A stretch of 39,126 nt of DNA from Acidobacteriaceae bacterium (GTDB lineage: Bacteria; Acidobacteriota; Terriglobia; Terriglobales; Acidobacteriaceae). The stretch is taken from the NCBI GenBank assembly GCA_030038195.1, contig JASHPJ010000131.1, positions 1 to 39,126 on the forward strand. The letters are read 5' to 3'. The translations under genes and the position numbers were made by a program. Positions 8,186 to 18,514 of the stretch are shown here, piece after piece. How positions within the stretch are numbered: position 1 is the stretch's first letter; every line of letters starts with the position of its first letter. The notes beneath the pieces were generated by a model. It was not told the origin of the DNA, did no database searches, and saw only the letters and a program-made list of their open reading frames with translations.

Positions 8186-9682
8186 TTACCCAACGCTCCC
8201 CGGCTCCTTTTCCACCAGCGGCACCCAGAACCGGAACTTCGCCCCGCTCCCCGGCGCGCTCGTCGCCTCGATCCCGCCGCCATGCACAGTCAGGACCGCC
8301 CGCGTAATCGCCAGTCCCATCCCTGAGCCTTTGCGCACGCGCGCACTGCGCTTGCCGCGGTAAAACTTCTCGAAGATCAGCGGCAGGTCGCGCGCGTCGA
8401 TGCCCGGTCCGTTATCCTCCACGGCGAACTCCAGGCGATTGCCGGTGCGGCGGCTGCTCAGGGTCACGCGCGTGCCCGGCGGCGTATAGGCGGCCACGTT
8501 TTCCAGCAGATGCCGCAAAACCCGTCCCAGCAGGTGCGGATCGAACCAGGCCGGCTTATCCGGCTCATCCATGCCGATGCTTACCTTGTGCGAAGACAGA
8601 ATCTTGCGCGATTCCTCTACTGCATGCTCCAGCAGCTCGCGCGGATGATGCGGAGCCAGGCGCACCTGCACCACGTTGGCATCGATCTCCGCCATCTCCA
8701 CCGCGTCGCCAATCAGCAGATCGAGCCGCGCGGACTCTTCGTCGATGATCGACACCAAGTCGCGCCGTCCCGCCTCGTCCAACTCGCCGGCTTCGAGCAG
8801 CGTGGTCGATGCCGCGCGGATCGACGTGAGCGGCGTGCGCAGTTCGTGCGTCAGCGAGTCAATAAGCGCTGTGCGCAGCCGCTCGGCCTCGCGCGCGGCC
8901 TCGATGCGCGCCGAGGTCTCGATGGCGATCGACCGCGCCACGGCGATCGATACCTGCGCGGTTACTGCCGCAGCTACTTCACGCGAAAGCGTCTCGGGCT
9001 TCCACGCCAGCGCTCCCACCGGCCGCAGACCGAGCATGAGCACGGCCGACTGGTAGCCGGCAAACGAGTTCATCGCCGGATTCAGCTCCTGCGTCATGGC
9101 CTGCAGATTGGCCTGCACGCCGGCCGGCGTCTCTGCTGACGAGGCGAAGAACCGCTCGTGATCACAGACGTAAAGCGCCACGCCGCTCAGTGAGAAGATG
9201 CGCTCGATCACCCGCGGCAGCTCGCGGATAAGCCGGTCGGCGTCTTCAAAGAGCATCATCTCCTGGCTTAGCTCGTAGAGCCGCTCCACGTCGGCCTGCC
9301 GCTGCCGGGCTGCGAGCGTCTGCCGCTGCTCCCGCTCAGCCACGCGGTTCACCACCACGCAACTGGCCATAAAGCAGAGCATCACCACCCACTCCTGCGG
9401 ACCCTGCAGCAGGAACGTGTGATACGGCGGCAGAAAGAAGACATCGAAGAAGACGGCGCAGAGGCCGGCAATATAGAGTGAGAGCCACCTGCCCGCGCGG
9501 GTGGAACTCCACACCACCAGCACCAGAAAGATCATGCCGGCCATGGTGGAGTTGGCGTGCAGCCAGATCAGCGCCAGCGTGGCCGCAACCGCCAGCGCGG
9601 TGGCTCCGGCCGCGCCCAGCGCCGCTCCCTGAAAGCCGCGCGTCTCGCCCGCATCGTTCCCTTGCATCTCAACCGGAATCAT
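8186..9682 (-). CDS. kdpD: KdpD-type sensor histidine kinase lacking the N-terminal KdpD/Usp domains
   Basis: Membrane sensor kinase of 498 residues for potassium or osmotic control, paired with the divergent kdpE. Residues ~22-112 form four hydrophobic segments of the DUF4118 type that marks KdpD. Residues ~135-255 look GAF-like. The phospho-acceptor helix is LIDSLTHELRTPL with His279. The ATP-binding part shows DNGPGID and GSGMGLAI. Full-length KdpD proteins are near 900 residues and begin with a cytoplasmic KdpD domain with Walker motifs plus a universal-stress domain. Both are absent here and not found elsewhere in the window. The ATG at 9682 has no strong Shine-Dalgarno; ATG 9667 is an alternative. 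Only 47 bp separate it from kdpE, so the promoters overlap. Confidence 0.85.
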   Translation of the reverse strand: MIPVEMQGNDAGETRGFQGAALGAAGATALAVAATLALIWLHANSTMAGMIFLVLVVWSSTRAGRWLSLYIAGLCAVFFDVFFLPPYHTFLLQGPQEWVVMLCFMASCVVVNRVAEREQRQTLAARQRQADVERLYELSQEMMLFEDADRLIRELPRVIERIFSLSGVALYVCDHERFFASSAETPAGVQANLQAMTQELNPAMNSFAGYQSAVLMLGLRPVGALAWKPETLSREVAAAVTAQVSIAVARSIAIETSARIEAAREAERLRTALIDSLTHELRTPLTSIRAASTTLLEAGELDEAGRRDLVSIIDEESARLDLLIGDAVEMAEIDANVVQVRLAPHHPRELLEHAVEESRKILSSHKVSIGMDEPDKPAWFDPHLLGRVLRHLLENVAAYTPPGTRVTLSSRRTGNRLEFAVEDNGPGIDARDLPLIFEKFYRGKRSARVRKGSGMGLAITRAVLTVHGGGIEATSAPGSGAKFRFWVPLVEKEPGSVG

Positions 9683-9729
9683 ACCGGGTTGCCGGAATAA
9701 TGTAATCTTCGAATGGAAGCTTTGCGCGC

Positions 9730-10428
9730 ATGCCCGACCGAGTGCTAGTTATCGACGACGAACCCCAGATCACGCGCGTCCTGCGCGCCGGGCTCGCAGC
9801 CCAGGGCTACGACGTGCGCACCGCCAACGATCCCGAAGAAGCCCTGCAGGTTTTCCGCGACTGGCCGCCTGACCTGGTGATCACCGATCTCATGATGCCC
9901 GGCATGAGCGGCGTGGAAGTCTGCCGCGCCATTCGTTCGCGCTCGGCGGTTCCCGTGCTGGTGCTCTCCGTGCGCGACCACGAGCGCTCCAAGGTGGAAG
10001 CGCTGGATGCCGGCGCCGACGACTACGTGACCAAGCCCTTCGGCATTCAGGAACTGCTGGCCCGCGTGCGCGCCCATCTGCGCCGCGCTCCGGAGCGCGA
10101 AACCGCCGCGCTGGAAGTGGGCGACTTTGTCATGGACGCCAATGCCCACAGCATCACGCTGCAGGGCAAGCCCATTCACCTTACCCCCAAGGAGTTCGAC
10201 CTGCTGCTGCATCTGGCGCGTCATGCCGGCAGGGTGATCACGCATCGCGCGCTGCTCACCGCCGTGTGGGGCGCGCAGTCGGCGCACCAGCCCGAGTATC
10301 TGCGCGTCTTCGTGGGTCAGTTGCGCAAAAAGCTCGAAGCTGAAACCGGCAAGCAGTACATCCAGACCGAGCCGTGGGTCGGCTACCGCTTCGTCCCGGA
10401 AGGCTGGAGCAGCAACGAAGAGGAGTAA
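9730..10428 (+). CDS. kdpE: KdpE, potassium-responsive response regulator
   Basis: OmpR/PhoB-class response regulator of 232 residues that would activate the kdp operon downstream. The receiver domain (1-120) has the acidic pair D9-D10, phospho-acceptor D53 (TDLMMPG), S80 and K102 (TKPFG). The C-terminal winged helix (~130-228) shows HLTPKEFDLLLHL and ends WVGYRFVPEG, as in KdpE. It is the first gene of the rightward kdp cluster, 338 bp before the first structural ORF, and diverges from the kinase gene. Confidence 0.93.
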   Translation: MPDRVLVIDDEPQITRVLRAGLAAQGYDVRTANDPEEALQVFRDWPPDLVITDLMMPGMSGVEVCRAIRSRSAVPVLVLSVRDHERSKVEALDAGADDYVTKPFGIQELLARVRAHLRRAPERETAALEVGDFVMDANAHSITLQGKPIHLTPKEFDLLLHLARHAGRVITHRALLTAVWGAQSAHQPEYLRVFVGQLRKKLEAETGKQYIQTEPWVGYRFVPEGWSSNEEE

Positions 10429-10535
10429 GCGTCCCTGGCGCTCAGGAAGCTCTGATCCAGCCGCCGTCTTGAAAGGGCGCGGCCTTTCCAAGAAACCGTG
10501 AATCTTTCTTCAGCGAACTTCCACATCGCATCGCT

Positions 10536-10612
10536 AGGTTTCTGACCGCCTGATTTTGCACCATCCTGGGAAACCGGGATGCCTAGGTACGAATTCACGC
10601 GGTCAGAGACCT
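10536..10612 (+). promoter_or_regulatory. candidate structured RNA or operator upstream of kdpFABC
   Basis: AGGTTTCTGACCGC (10536-10549) and GCGGTCAGAGACCT (10599-10612) are inverted repeats matching at 13 of 14 positions, the odd pair being a possible G-U. Enclosed is CATCCTGG-GAAA-CCGGGATG (10562-10581), an 8-bp stem capped by a GNRA tetraloop. The shape is that of an RNA element in a kdp leader. It does not contain the conserved blocks I would expect of the ydaO/c-di-AMP riboswitch. A DNA operator is the alternative reading. Confidence 0.45.
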
Positions 10613-10694
10613 GGGATGCCGCGGCCCCGGCCCTTACGGTTTATTTAGAAAATCTTTTCGATACTCCAATTAGCCGCAAGCCAGAATGAAATGC

Positions 10695-10741
10695 GGGCCG
10701 GGAAAGCGCCGTGCTCGCCCGGCCCGGTTCCGGCTGGAACC
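10695..10741 (+). promoter_or_regulatory. two adjacent GC-rich hairpins in the kdp leader
   Basis: GGGCCGGG (10695-10702) pairs with CCCGGCCC (10718-10725). Directly after it GGTTCC (10726-10731) pairs with GGAACC (10736-10741) around GGCT. They end 12 bases before the GGAG that serves the first small ORF, so they could influence translation or mRNA stability. Confidence 0.5.
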
Positions 10742-10766
10742 GTGAGCCGGTGTGGAGATTGCCGAG

Positions 10767-10853
10767 ATGCAGGATCTGTTGATGTTGCTGTTCACCGCCG
10801 TTTTCTTCACCCTGGCGTTTCTTTACGTCAAGGCCTGCCAGAAGCTGAGGTAA
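10767..10853 (+). CDS. 28-residue membrane peptide preceding kdpF
   Basis: A small ORF: MQDLLMLLFTAVFFTLAF, then LYVKACQKLR and TAA. One hydrophobic segment (~residues 4-20) ends in a positively charged tail, as in single-span peptides. GGAG at 10754-10757 lies 9 bases ahead of the ATG. From memory, a peptide of this kind (acidic start, one span, then a short basic/Cys tail) precedes kdpF in several phyla but has no gene name. It is 4 bases from the kdpF GTG, so it belongs to the operon. It may be an accessory or a duplicated KdpF-like stabilising subunit. Confidence 0.7.
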   Translation: MQDLLMLLFTAVFFTLAFLYVKACQKLR

Positions 10854-10857
10854 TGCC

Positions 10858-10953
10858 GTGCCTATTGGTATCGTCGCGCTCATCGCTCTCGTGCTCTCTG
10901 TCCTGTTGCTGGGATACCTGACGGCCACTTTGTTATTCCCGGAGAAATTCTGA
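10858..10953 (+). CDS. kdpF: KdpF, small stabilising subunit of the potassium-transporting ATPase
   Basis: 31-residue single-span peptide: GTG start, hydrophobic residues 3-26, and the end LLFPEKF, which matches the typical P-E-K-F end of KdpF. KdpF is thought to stabilise the KdpABC complex in the membrane. It is too short for routine ORF calls. The stop is 2 bases before the kdpA ATG, and the kdpA Shine-Dalgarno (GGAGA, 10941-10945) lies within its last codons. Confidence 0.85.
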   Translation: MPIGIVALIALVLSVLLLGYLTATLLFPEKF

Positions 10954-10955
10954 AC

Positions 10956-12701
10956 ATGACCGCAAATGGATGGTTGCAATTTGCCGTCTACAGCATGGTT
11001 CTGCTCGCCACGGTCAAACCGGTCGGCGCCTACATGGCGCGCGTGCTTGAAGGCGAGAGCACGTGGCTCGATCCGGTGCTGCGCCCCTGCGAGCGGCTCA
11101 TCTACAAGCTCTCCGGCGTAAAGTCCGACAAGGAGATGAACTGGCGCGAGTACGCCGGGTCCCTGCTCGGCTTCTCGGCGGTGAGCCTGCTCTTCACCTA
11201 CGTCATTGAGCGTCTGCAGGCGTATCTGCCCTTCAACCCCCAGCATCTGGCCAACGTCGGTCCCGATCTCGCATGGAACACCGCCGCCAGCTTTACCACC
11301 AACACCAACTGGCAGTCGTACACGCCTGAGTCCACCATGAGCTATCTCACCGAGATGGCCGGCCTGGTGACTCACAACTTCTACTCGGCCACCATCGGCA
11401 TCGTCGTGGCTGTCGCGCTCATCCGCGGCATCAAGCGCACCAGGAGCGGCGTCATCGGCAACTTCTGGGTCGACGCCACGCGCACGCTGCTTTACATCCT
11501 TGTGCCTGCCTGCATCCTATACGCGCTTGCGCTCGTGGCCATGGGCGTTCCGCAGAATATGCACGCCTACACCGTCGCGCATCTGCTGGAACAACCGAAT
11601 CCGGCCCAGCCCGCGCTCACCCAGACCATCGGCCAGGGCCCGGTGGCCTCGCAGGAGGCCATCAAGATGCTGGGCACCAACGGCGGCGGATTCTTCAACG
11701 CCAACAGCGCGCATCCCTACGAGAATCCCACCCCGTTTTCGAACTTCCTTGAGATGCTTTCCATCTTCATCATTCCCGCGGGACTGACCTACACGCTAGG
11801 CCGCATGACCGGCTCTCCCGGCCATGGCTGGGCGGTGTTCGCAGCCATGTTCGTGCTCTTCACGGCAGGCTTCGCCGTCTGCTACTGGGCGGAATCGCAT
11901 CCCTACAACGCGATTCACGGCGCGGCGCAAGCCGGCAGCGCCACTGCGCCCGCAGGCAACATGGAAGGCAAGGAAGTCCGCTTCGGTATCGCCGGCTCTT
12001 CGCTCTTCGCCACCATCACTACCGACGCAAGCTGCGGCGCCGTAAACGCCATGCACGACAGCTTCACGCCGCTCGGCGGCATGGTTCCGCTGGCCAACAT
12101 CATGCTCGGTGAAGTGGTCTTCGGTGGTGTCGGCTCCGGCCTCTACGGCATGTTGATCTTCGTGGTGCTCTCGGTCTTCATCGCCGGGCTCATGGTGGGC
12201 CGCACGCCCGAGTATCTGGGCAAGAAGATCGAGTCTTTCGACGTGAAGATGTCCATGCTCTACTCGCTCATCTTTCCGTTCATCATCCTTTCGCTTACCG
12301 CCGCGTTTGTGCTTTCGCCCGGCATCGGGCTTTCCAGCCTCAACAACCCCGGCCCGCATGGCCTCTCGGAGATTCTCTACGCCTTCACCTCGGGCGCGGG
12401 CAACAACGGCTCGGCCTTTGCCGGCCTGAATGCCAACACCTGGTGGTACAACGTCATGCTCGGCTGGGACATGCTGATAGGCCGCTTTCTCATGATGATC
12501 CCCGTGCTGGCGCTCGCCGGCAACCTGGCGCAGAAAAAAAGTGTGCCGCCTTCGCCTGGAACCTTCCCGGTAAACACTGCGCTGTTTGCCGTGCTCCTGG
12601 TGGGAACGGTCCTCATTCTGGGCGCGCTCACGTTCTTCCCGGCGCTGAGCCTGGGACCGGTTCTCGAGCATTTGCTGCTCAAGGCCGGCCAGCTTTTCTA
12701 A
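10956..12701 (+). CDS. kdpA: KdpA, potassium-binding/translocating subunit
   Basis: Membrane K+ channel-like subunit of the high-affinity KdpFABC pump, 581 residues (E. coli KdpA has 557). The pore signatures are visible in order: TTNTNWQSY, then [19 protein letters not shown], then [21 protein letters not shown] written as separate motifs TTDASCGAV and FTPLGG, and [14 protein letters not shown]. Together they form the four filter-like loops. About ten hydrophobic segments alternate with these. The start ATG has GGAGA 11 bases upstream. The gene is co-transcribed with kdpF before it and kdpB 22 bp after it. Confidence 0.96.
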   Translation: MTANGWLQFAVYSMVLLATVKPVGAYMARVLEGESTWLDPVLRPCERLIYKLSGVKSDKEMNWREYAGSLLGFSAVSLLFTYVIERLQAYLPFNPQHLANVGPDLAWNTAASFTTNTNWQSYTPESTMSYLTEMAGLVTHNFYSATIGIVVAVALIRGIKRTRSGVIGNFWVDATRTLLYILVPACILYALALVAMGVPQNMHAYTVAHLLEQPNPAQPALTQTIGQGPVASQEAIKMLGTNGGGFFNANSAHPYENPTPFSNFLEMLSIFIIPAGLTYTLGRMTGSPGHGWAVFAAMFVLFTAGFAVCYWAESHPYNAIHGAAQAGSATAPAGNMEGKEVRFGIAGSSLFATITTDASCGAVNAMHDSFTPLGGMVPLANIMLGEVVFGGVGSGLYGMLIFVVLSVFIAGLMVGRTPEYLGKKIESFDVKMSMLYSLIFPFIILSLTAAFVLSPGIGLSSLNNPGPHGLSEILYAFTSGAGNNGSAFAGLNANTWWYNVMLGWDMLIGRFLMMIPVLALAGNLAQKKSVPPSPGTFPVNTALFAVLLVGTVLILGALTFFPALSLGPVLEHLLLKAGQLF

Positions 12702-12723
12702 ATCGAGAGGCAAATGGATTGTC

Positions 12724-14757
<2,034 letters not shown>

Positions 14758-14776
14758 AGTCTCAAGGAGATCGATC

Positions 14777-15412
14777 GTGCACTCGACCGCTGTCATGAAT
14801 CCGGCTCAAAAAACGCAAGCGGAAGCCTCGGGCGATGTTTCGGCAGGGCACTCCGTCTGGGGAACGTCGATCCGCTTTACGATTGTCACCGTGCTGCTGC
14901 TCGGGCTGGGCTATCCGTTTCTGCTCACCGGCCTGGCGGAGCTCGTCTTCCCGCACCGGGCCAACGGAAGCCTGGTCGTGCGTAACGGCCGGGTGATCGG
15001 CTCTGAGCTGATTGCGCAGAGCTTCACCTCCGACCGCTATTTCCATCCGCGTCCTTCTGCCGCCGGCAACGGCTATGACGCAACATCGTCGGGCGGCTCG
15101 AACCTCGCGCAGTCCAATGCCAAGCTCGCGCAGCGCATCCAGGCCGACATCGACAAGCTGCAGCAGCAAAACCCCGGCAAATCCGTGCCCATCGACATGG
15201 TCACCACCTCCGGCTCCGGTCTCGACCCCGACATCACGCCCGACAATGCCTACTACCAGGCGTCGCGCGTAGCCAGGGCCCGCGGCCTTTCAGAAAACGC
15301 CGTGCGCGTGCTGATCGCCAGGCATATCGAAGACCGCACGCTGGGCCTGCTCGGCGAACCGCGCGTCAACGTCCTCGAACTCAATCTCGATCTCGACAAT
15401 CTGTCGAAGTAG
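14777..15412 (+). CDS. kdpC: KdpC, assembly/affinity subunit of the potassium ATPase
   Basis: Single-span periplasmic-facing subunit, 211 residues from the chosen GTG. AAGGAGA (14764-14770) sits 6 bases ahead of that GTG, so I prefer it to an in-frame start inside kdpB. The membrane span is ~residues 31-53. Family motifs are QSFTSDRYFHPRPSAAG, SGGSNLAQSN and SGSGLDPDITPDNAYYQ, written within length limits. The last two match the conserved KdpC blocks. The N-terminal ~28 residues before the span are longer than usual. The operon ends just after this gene at a strong hairpin. Confidence 0.95.
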   Translation: MHSTAVMNPAQKTQAEASGDVSAGHSVWGTSIRFTIVTVLLLGLGYPFLLTGLAELVFPHRANGSLVVRNGRVIGSELIAQSFTSDRYFHPRPSAAGNGYDATSSGGSNLAQSNAKLAQRIQADIDKLQQQNPGKSVPIDMVTTSGSGLDPDITPDNAYYQASRVARARGLSENAVRVLIARHIEDRTLGLLGEPRVNVLELNLDLDNLSK

Positions 15413-15444
15413 CGCAACAGGGTTATTTGCCCTGCCATGAGCAA

Positions 15445-15479
15445 AGCGGGAGAACGATGCTGCTCTCCCGCTCTTTTTG
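15445..15479 (+). terminator. rho-independent terminator of the kdp operon
   Basis: AGCGGGAG (15445-15452) pairs perfectly with CTCCCGCT (15465-15472), followed by CTTTTTG. It starts 32 bases after the kdpC stop. Confidence 0.85.
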
Positions 15480-15502
15480 TATTGAAGTGGGATCCGCACG
15501 AA

Positions 15503-15561
15503 ATGGGTGCCCCATCTTCGCCACGTCCGCCGCGGCGGATGCGGCGAAGATGGGAAAGCAC
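15503..15561. repeat. intergenic hairpin element, member A of a family
   Basis: CCCATCTTCGCC (15511-15522) and GGCGAAGATGGG (15543-15554) form a perfect 12-bp stem. The loop contains the 14-base palindrome TCCGCCGCGGCGGA (15526-15539). Outer GTGC and GCAC can also pair across a three-base bulge. It shares its outer ends with the hairpin at 20271-20313 while the inner arms differ. It lies between the convergent kdpC and recR ends. Confidence 0.7.
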
Positions 15562-15575
15562 GAATATCGCCCCGT

Positions 15576-16175
15576 CTAAATTTCGCGCCGTCCATCCAGC
15601 GCGCGCGCCATCGTGACTTCGTCGGCGTATTCGATATCGCTGCCGGCCGGCACGCCCGTTGCAATGCGCGTGATCTTCACAGGAAAACTGTGTAGCGCCG
15701 TCGCCAGCCAGTTGGCCGTGGCCTCACCTTCCAGGGTCGGGCTCGTCGCCAGGATCACCTCGTCCACATCGCCGCGTTCCACGCGCGCCACCAGGCCGTT
15801 GGCGCGCAGTTGCTCCGGCCCCACGCCGTGCAGCGGCGAGAGCGTTCCGTGCAGCACGTGATACACGCCCTGGTAGCTGCGCGTGCGCTCGATGGCCGCG
15901 ATACTCGTCGGCTCCTCTACCACGCACACCATCCGCTGATTGCGCGCCGGGCTCGCGCAGTACGCGCAGGGATCGATATCCGTGACATTGTTGCAGATGG
16001 AGCAGAGTCGCAGGCTGGCCTTGAGCCCGCGCACCGCCTCGGCCAGCGCCGCCGCGTCCTCGTCGCTCGAGCGCAGAATATGGAATGCGTAGCGCTGCGC
16101 GCTCTTGGTGCCCACGCCGGGCAGCTTCTTCAGTTCTTCAATGAGCCGGGCCATCGGCTCGGCATAGCGTGACAA
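15576..16175 (-). CDS. recR: RecR, recombination mediator
   Basis: Recombination protein of the RecFOR pathway, which helps load RecA at single-strand gaps. Near the N-terminus is the helix-hairpin-helix LKKLPGVGTKSAQR. The four-cysteine zinc finger is CSIC-CAYC, with the pairs 12 residues apart. The Toprim domain begins VCVVEEPTSIAAIE. It ends near 199 residues, normal for RecR. I take the TTG at 16175 as start because GGAGG lies 8 bases upstream and the resulting MSRYAEPMARL fits the family. A GTG at 16190 would add five residues. It is the last gene of dnaX-ebfC-recR, a widely conserved order. Confidence 0.95.
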   Translation of the reverse strand: MSRYAEPMARLIEELKKLPGVGTKSAQRYAFHILRSSDEDAAALAEAVRGLKASLRLCSICNNVTDIDPCAYCASPARNQRMVCVVEEPTSIAAIERTRSYQGVYHVLHGTLSPLHGVGPEQLRANGLVARVERGDVDEVILATSPTLEGEATANWLATALHSFPVKITRIATGVPAGSDIEYADEVTMARALDGRREI

Positions 16176-16248
16176 GGGAATCGCCTCCACTCAACTTCGA
16201 CTCTTCAATGCCCCCTTCGCCCCAGCACGAACCTGGGCAATCACCAAC

Positions 16249-16575
16249 CTACGTCAGCCCCGGAATCTTCAACCCGCCCAGCATACCTTGTACGCTCGAC
16301 TTGATGGCTTCGTCCGCCTTGCGTCCGGCCTCGTTCACCGCGCCAACAATCAAATCCTGCAGCATCTCCACATCGGCCTGGCCGCCGCTCAAGCTCGCCA
16401 CCGCCGAGGGATCGATCTGCAGCTTGAGCAGCTCCTTCTTGCCGTTCATCGTCGCCGTCACCGCGCCGCCACCGCTCGACGCTTCCACAATCGTCTCGCC
16501 CAGCTTGCGCTGCATCTCCTCCTGCATCTGGCCGGCCTGCGAAAGCATCTCGGAGATTTTGAGCGGATTGAACAT
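16249..16575 (-). CDS. ebfC: YbaB/EbfC family nucleoid-associated protein
   Basis: Small DNA-binding protein of 108 residues that works as a dimer on the nucleoid. The family pattern is complete: a helical N-terminus (MLSQAGQMQEEMQRKLGE), a beta section with VTATMNGKKELLKLQIDP, and a C-terminal helix VGAVNEAGRKADEAIK. The end is glycine-rich. GAGGAG lies 9 bases before the ATG. It sits 29 bp after dnaX and is followed after a 73-bp gap by the recR start chosen here. Confidence 0.95.
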   Translation of the reverse strand: MFNPLKISEMLSQAGQMQEEMQRKLGETIVEASSGGGAVTATMNGKKELLKLQIDPSAVASLSGGQADVEMLQDLIVGAVNEAGRKADEAIKSSVQGMLGGLKIPGLT

Positions 16576-16604
16576 AACGCCTGCTCCTCTTTTACGAACT
16601 CAAA

Positions 16605-18407
16605 TTATTTCTGGCGCAGATCCACCACGCTGCGCACTTCGGCGTGAAAGATCTCACGCGCACGCTGCACCAGCGGATGCGCCAGTGCCTCTTCGTGAAT
16701 GCTGCCGGCCATCGGCGCAGCCGCCGCCGCAGACGTGCCGCCGCCTGCGCCGGGAATCACGAGAAAACGTGCCGGCCCGCCTAGCCGCTGTAGCTCCTGC
16801 TTGATAATCTTTTCTGCCGCTGCGTTCACCGTGAGCGAGAGCATCTTCTTGCTCATCAGCGCCACTTCGATGCGCAGGTTGCTGCCGTCGACGGCCCACT
16901 CGCCGGAGCCGAGCAGTTGTGCAGCCGAACTGTGACCGGCCGCCGCCAGCGCCGCGCTGATGGCGGCGCGCAAGGCGGTCGTGTCCGCCGCGGCGGATAA
17001 GCCGGTCGTTGCCTGCGCTCCGCCGTTCAAGCTGCCTGCGCCATTCACCGGCAGAGCAGCGGACGCGGCCGAGTCCCCTGGTTTCGCAGTTGCCTCGGAA
17101 GTCCATGAGCCTGTGCTCGCGCCAAACGGCGAAATCGCCGGCGGGGCAGCGGGCCTGGATGCGGCCGCCGGCGTGGCCGGCGCGCGCGGAGCATTCGATG
17201 CGCTGCGGGCAGGCGCTGCCGGCGCAACACTGCGCGCGCCGCCACTACCCGCTGCGCCGCTGAGCAGCTCTTCAATCGGCAGCAGCCTCTGTGCGTGGAT
17301 CAGCTTGAGCAGGCCAAGCTCGAGATGGAAGCGCTGCTCCTGCCGGTAATTCAGATCGTCAAAGGTGCGCAAGACGATCTGCAGGTTGCGCGTGAGTTCT
17401 TCTTCGCTGAAGAGCATGGCCGTGCGCGCGGCGCGGGCGCGCTCGTCCGAGGAAATCTGCAGCAGCTCCGTCTGCTCGCCGCCGATCCTGGCCATGAGCG
17501 TGTTGCGCAGGTAGCGCACCATCTGCCGCGCCAGCGACGAAGGACTGTGCCCCGCGTTGAGCAGCCCGTTCAACTGCTCCATCAGCTCCGCGCTCTGGCC
17601 CGCGGCTACGGCCTCAAGCAGCCGCTCGAAAACCGCGTTGGGTACAGAGCCCATCAGATCGCGAATCTGCGTGGCCGCCAGCACCGGCCGGCCGTTCTCC
17701 AGCGGCGCCGAGGCAATGGCCTGGTCCATGATGGAGAGCGCGTCGCGCATCGAGCCGTCGCCAGCCTCGGCCAGCAGCGCCAGCGCAGCCTCTTCGGCGT
17801 CCACCTGCTCCCGCCCGGCAATGCTTTTTAGCTGCGCCAGGATATCGTCGAACCGGACGGCGTGAAAACTGAAGTGCTGGCAGCGCGAGCGGATGGTCTG
17901 CGGAATATTCTCGGGCTCGGTCGTGGCCATCATGAAGACCACGTGCGCCGGCGGCTCTTCGAGCGTCTTGAGCAGCGCGTTGAACGCGGCCTCGGTGATC
18001 TGGTGCGCTTCGTCCAGGATGTAGATCTTGTAGCGGTCGCGTGCCGGCGAGTAGCGGGCCGCGTCGCGCAGCTCGCGAATCTCGTCGATGCCCCGGTTGG
18101 TGGCCGCGTCGATCTCGATCACGTCCACGGCGTTGCCGGCGCGAATCTCCGTGCACGAGTCGCACGCGCCGCAGGGCTCCGGCGTGGGCCGCCCGGCGCT
18201 GCCAACCTCGGTGCGGCAGTTCAGCGCCTGTGCCAAAATGCGCGCAATCGTCGTTTTGCCAATGCCGCGATGGCCCGAGAAGATGTACCCGTGCGCGATG
18301 CGGTTCTGGCTGAGCGCGTTCAGCAGCGTGCGCGTCACGTGGTCCTGGCCGGCCACGTCGGCAAAGCGCTGCGGACGATATTTCCTGGCCAGAACCTGGT
18401 AACCCAT
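16605..18407 (-). CDS. dnaX: DnaX, DNA polymerase III subunit gamma/tau
   Basis: Clamp-loader ATPase, 600 residues. The N-terminus MGYQVLARKYRPQRF is typical. Walker A is GHRGIGKTT (45-53), and the zinc cysteines are C64, C79, C82 and C85. Walker B is LDEAH (131-135), and the arginine-finger region is IRSRCQHF. After residue ~385 comes an Ala/Pro/Ser-rich linker of about 100 residues and then a short C-terminal domain. There is no obvious A-run for a programmed frameshift, so I expect only one product. The ATG at 18407 has AGGGAG upstream; a TTG ten codons earlier is less likely. The palindrome TCCGCCGCGGCGGA also occurs inside the linker (16984-16997). Confidence 0.95.
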   Translation of the reverse strand: MGYQVLARKYRPQRFADVAGQDHVTRTLLNALSQNRIAHGYIFSGHRGIGKTTIARILAQALNCRTEVGSAGRPTPEPCGACDSCTEIRAGNAVDVIEIDAATNRGIDEIRELRDAARYSPARDRYKIYILDEAHQITEAAFNALLKTLEEPPAHVVFMMATTEPENIPQTIRSRCQHFSFHAVRFDDILAQLKSIAGREQVDAEEAALALLAEAGDGSMRDALSIMDQAIASAPLENGRPVLAATQIRDLMGSVPNAVFERLLEAVAAGQSAELMEQLNGLLNAGHSPSSLARQMVRYLRNTLMARIGGEQTELLQISSDERARAARTAMLFSEEELTRNLQIVLRTFDDLNYRQEQRFHLELGLLKLIHAQRLLPIEELLSGAAGSGGARSVAPAAPARSASNAPRAPATPAAASRPAAPPAISPFGASTGSWTSEATAKPGDSAASAALPVNGAGSLNGGAQATTGLSAAADTTALRAAISAALAAAGHSSAAQLLGSGEWAVDGSNLRIEVALMSKKMLSLTVNAAAEKIIKQELQRLGGPARFLVIPGAGGGTSAAAAAPMAGSIHEEALAHPLVQRAREIFHAEVRSVVDLRQK

Positions 18408-18514
18408 GCGCGCGAACACTCCCTGGCAACCGGTCAAAAAATAACCGGCCTGGAGGAGATTGTATCGGTTGGGGGTGGGGAAGCGCAGAGGTGGAAATCG
18501 CGGCCGCGCGCAGC

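Larger units (their letters stand above)
10429..10766. other. untranslated, structured region between kdpE and the kdp structural genes
   Basis: 338 bases with no plausible ORF. Three structured blocks stand out: a 77-nt stem with an internal GAAA-loop hairpin (10536-10612) and two adjacent GC-rich hairpins (10695-10741). AT-rich sequence at 10639-10672 could hold a promoter, but I cannot define hexamers with confidence. KdpE binding sites are expected here and were not identified. Confidence 0.6.

Noticed and set aside
10429-10766. ydaO-type c-di-AMP riboswitch upstream of kdp
   Set aside because: Conserved sequence blocks of that motif were not found, although the region is structured.
16605-17300. 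programmed frameshift in dnaX giving a separate gamma product
   Set aside because: No A-rich slippery run followed by a hairpin is visible in the expected region.
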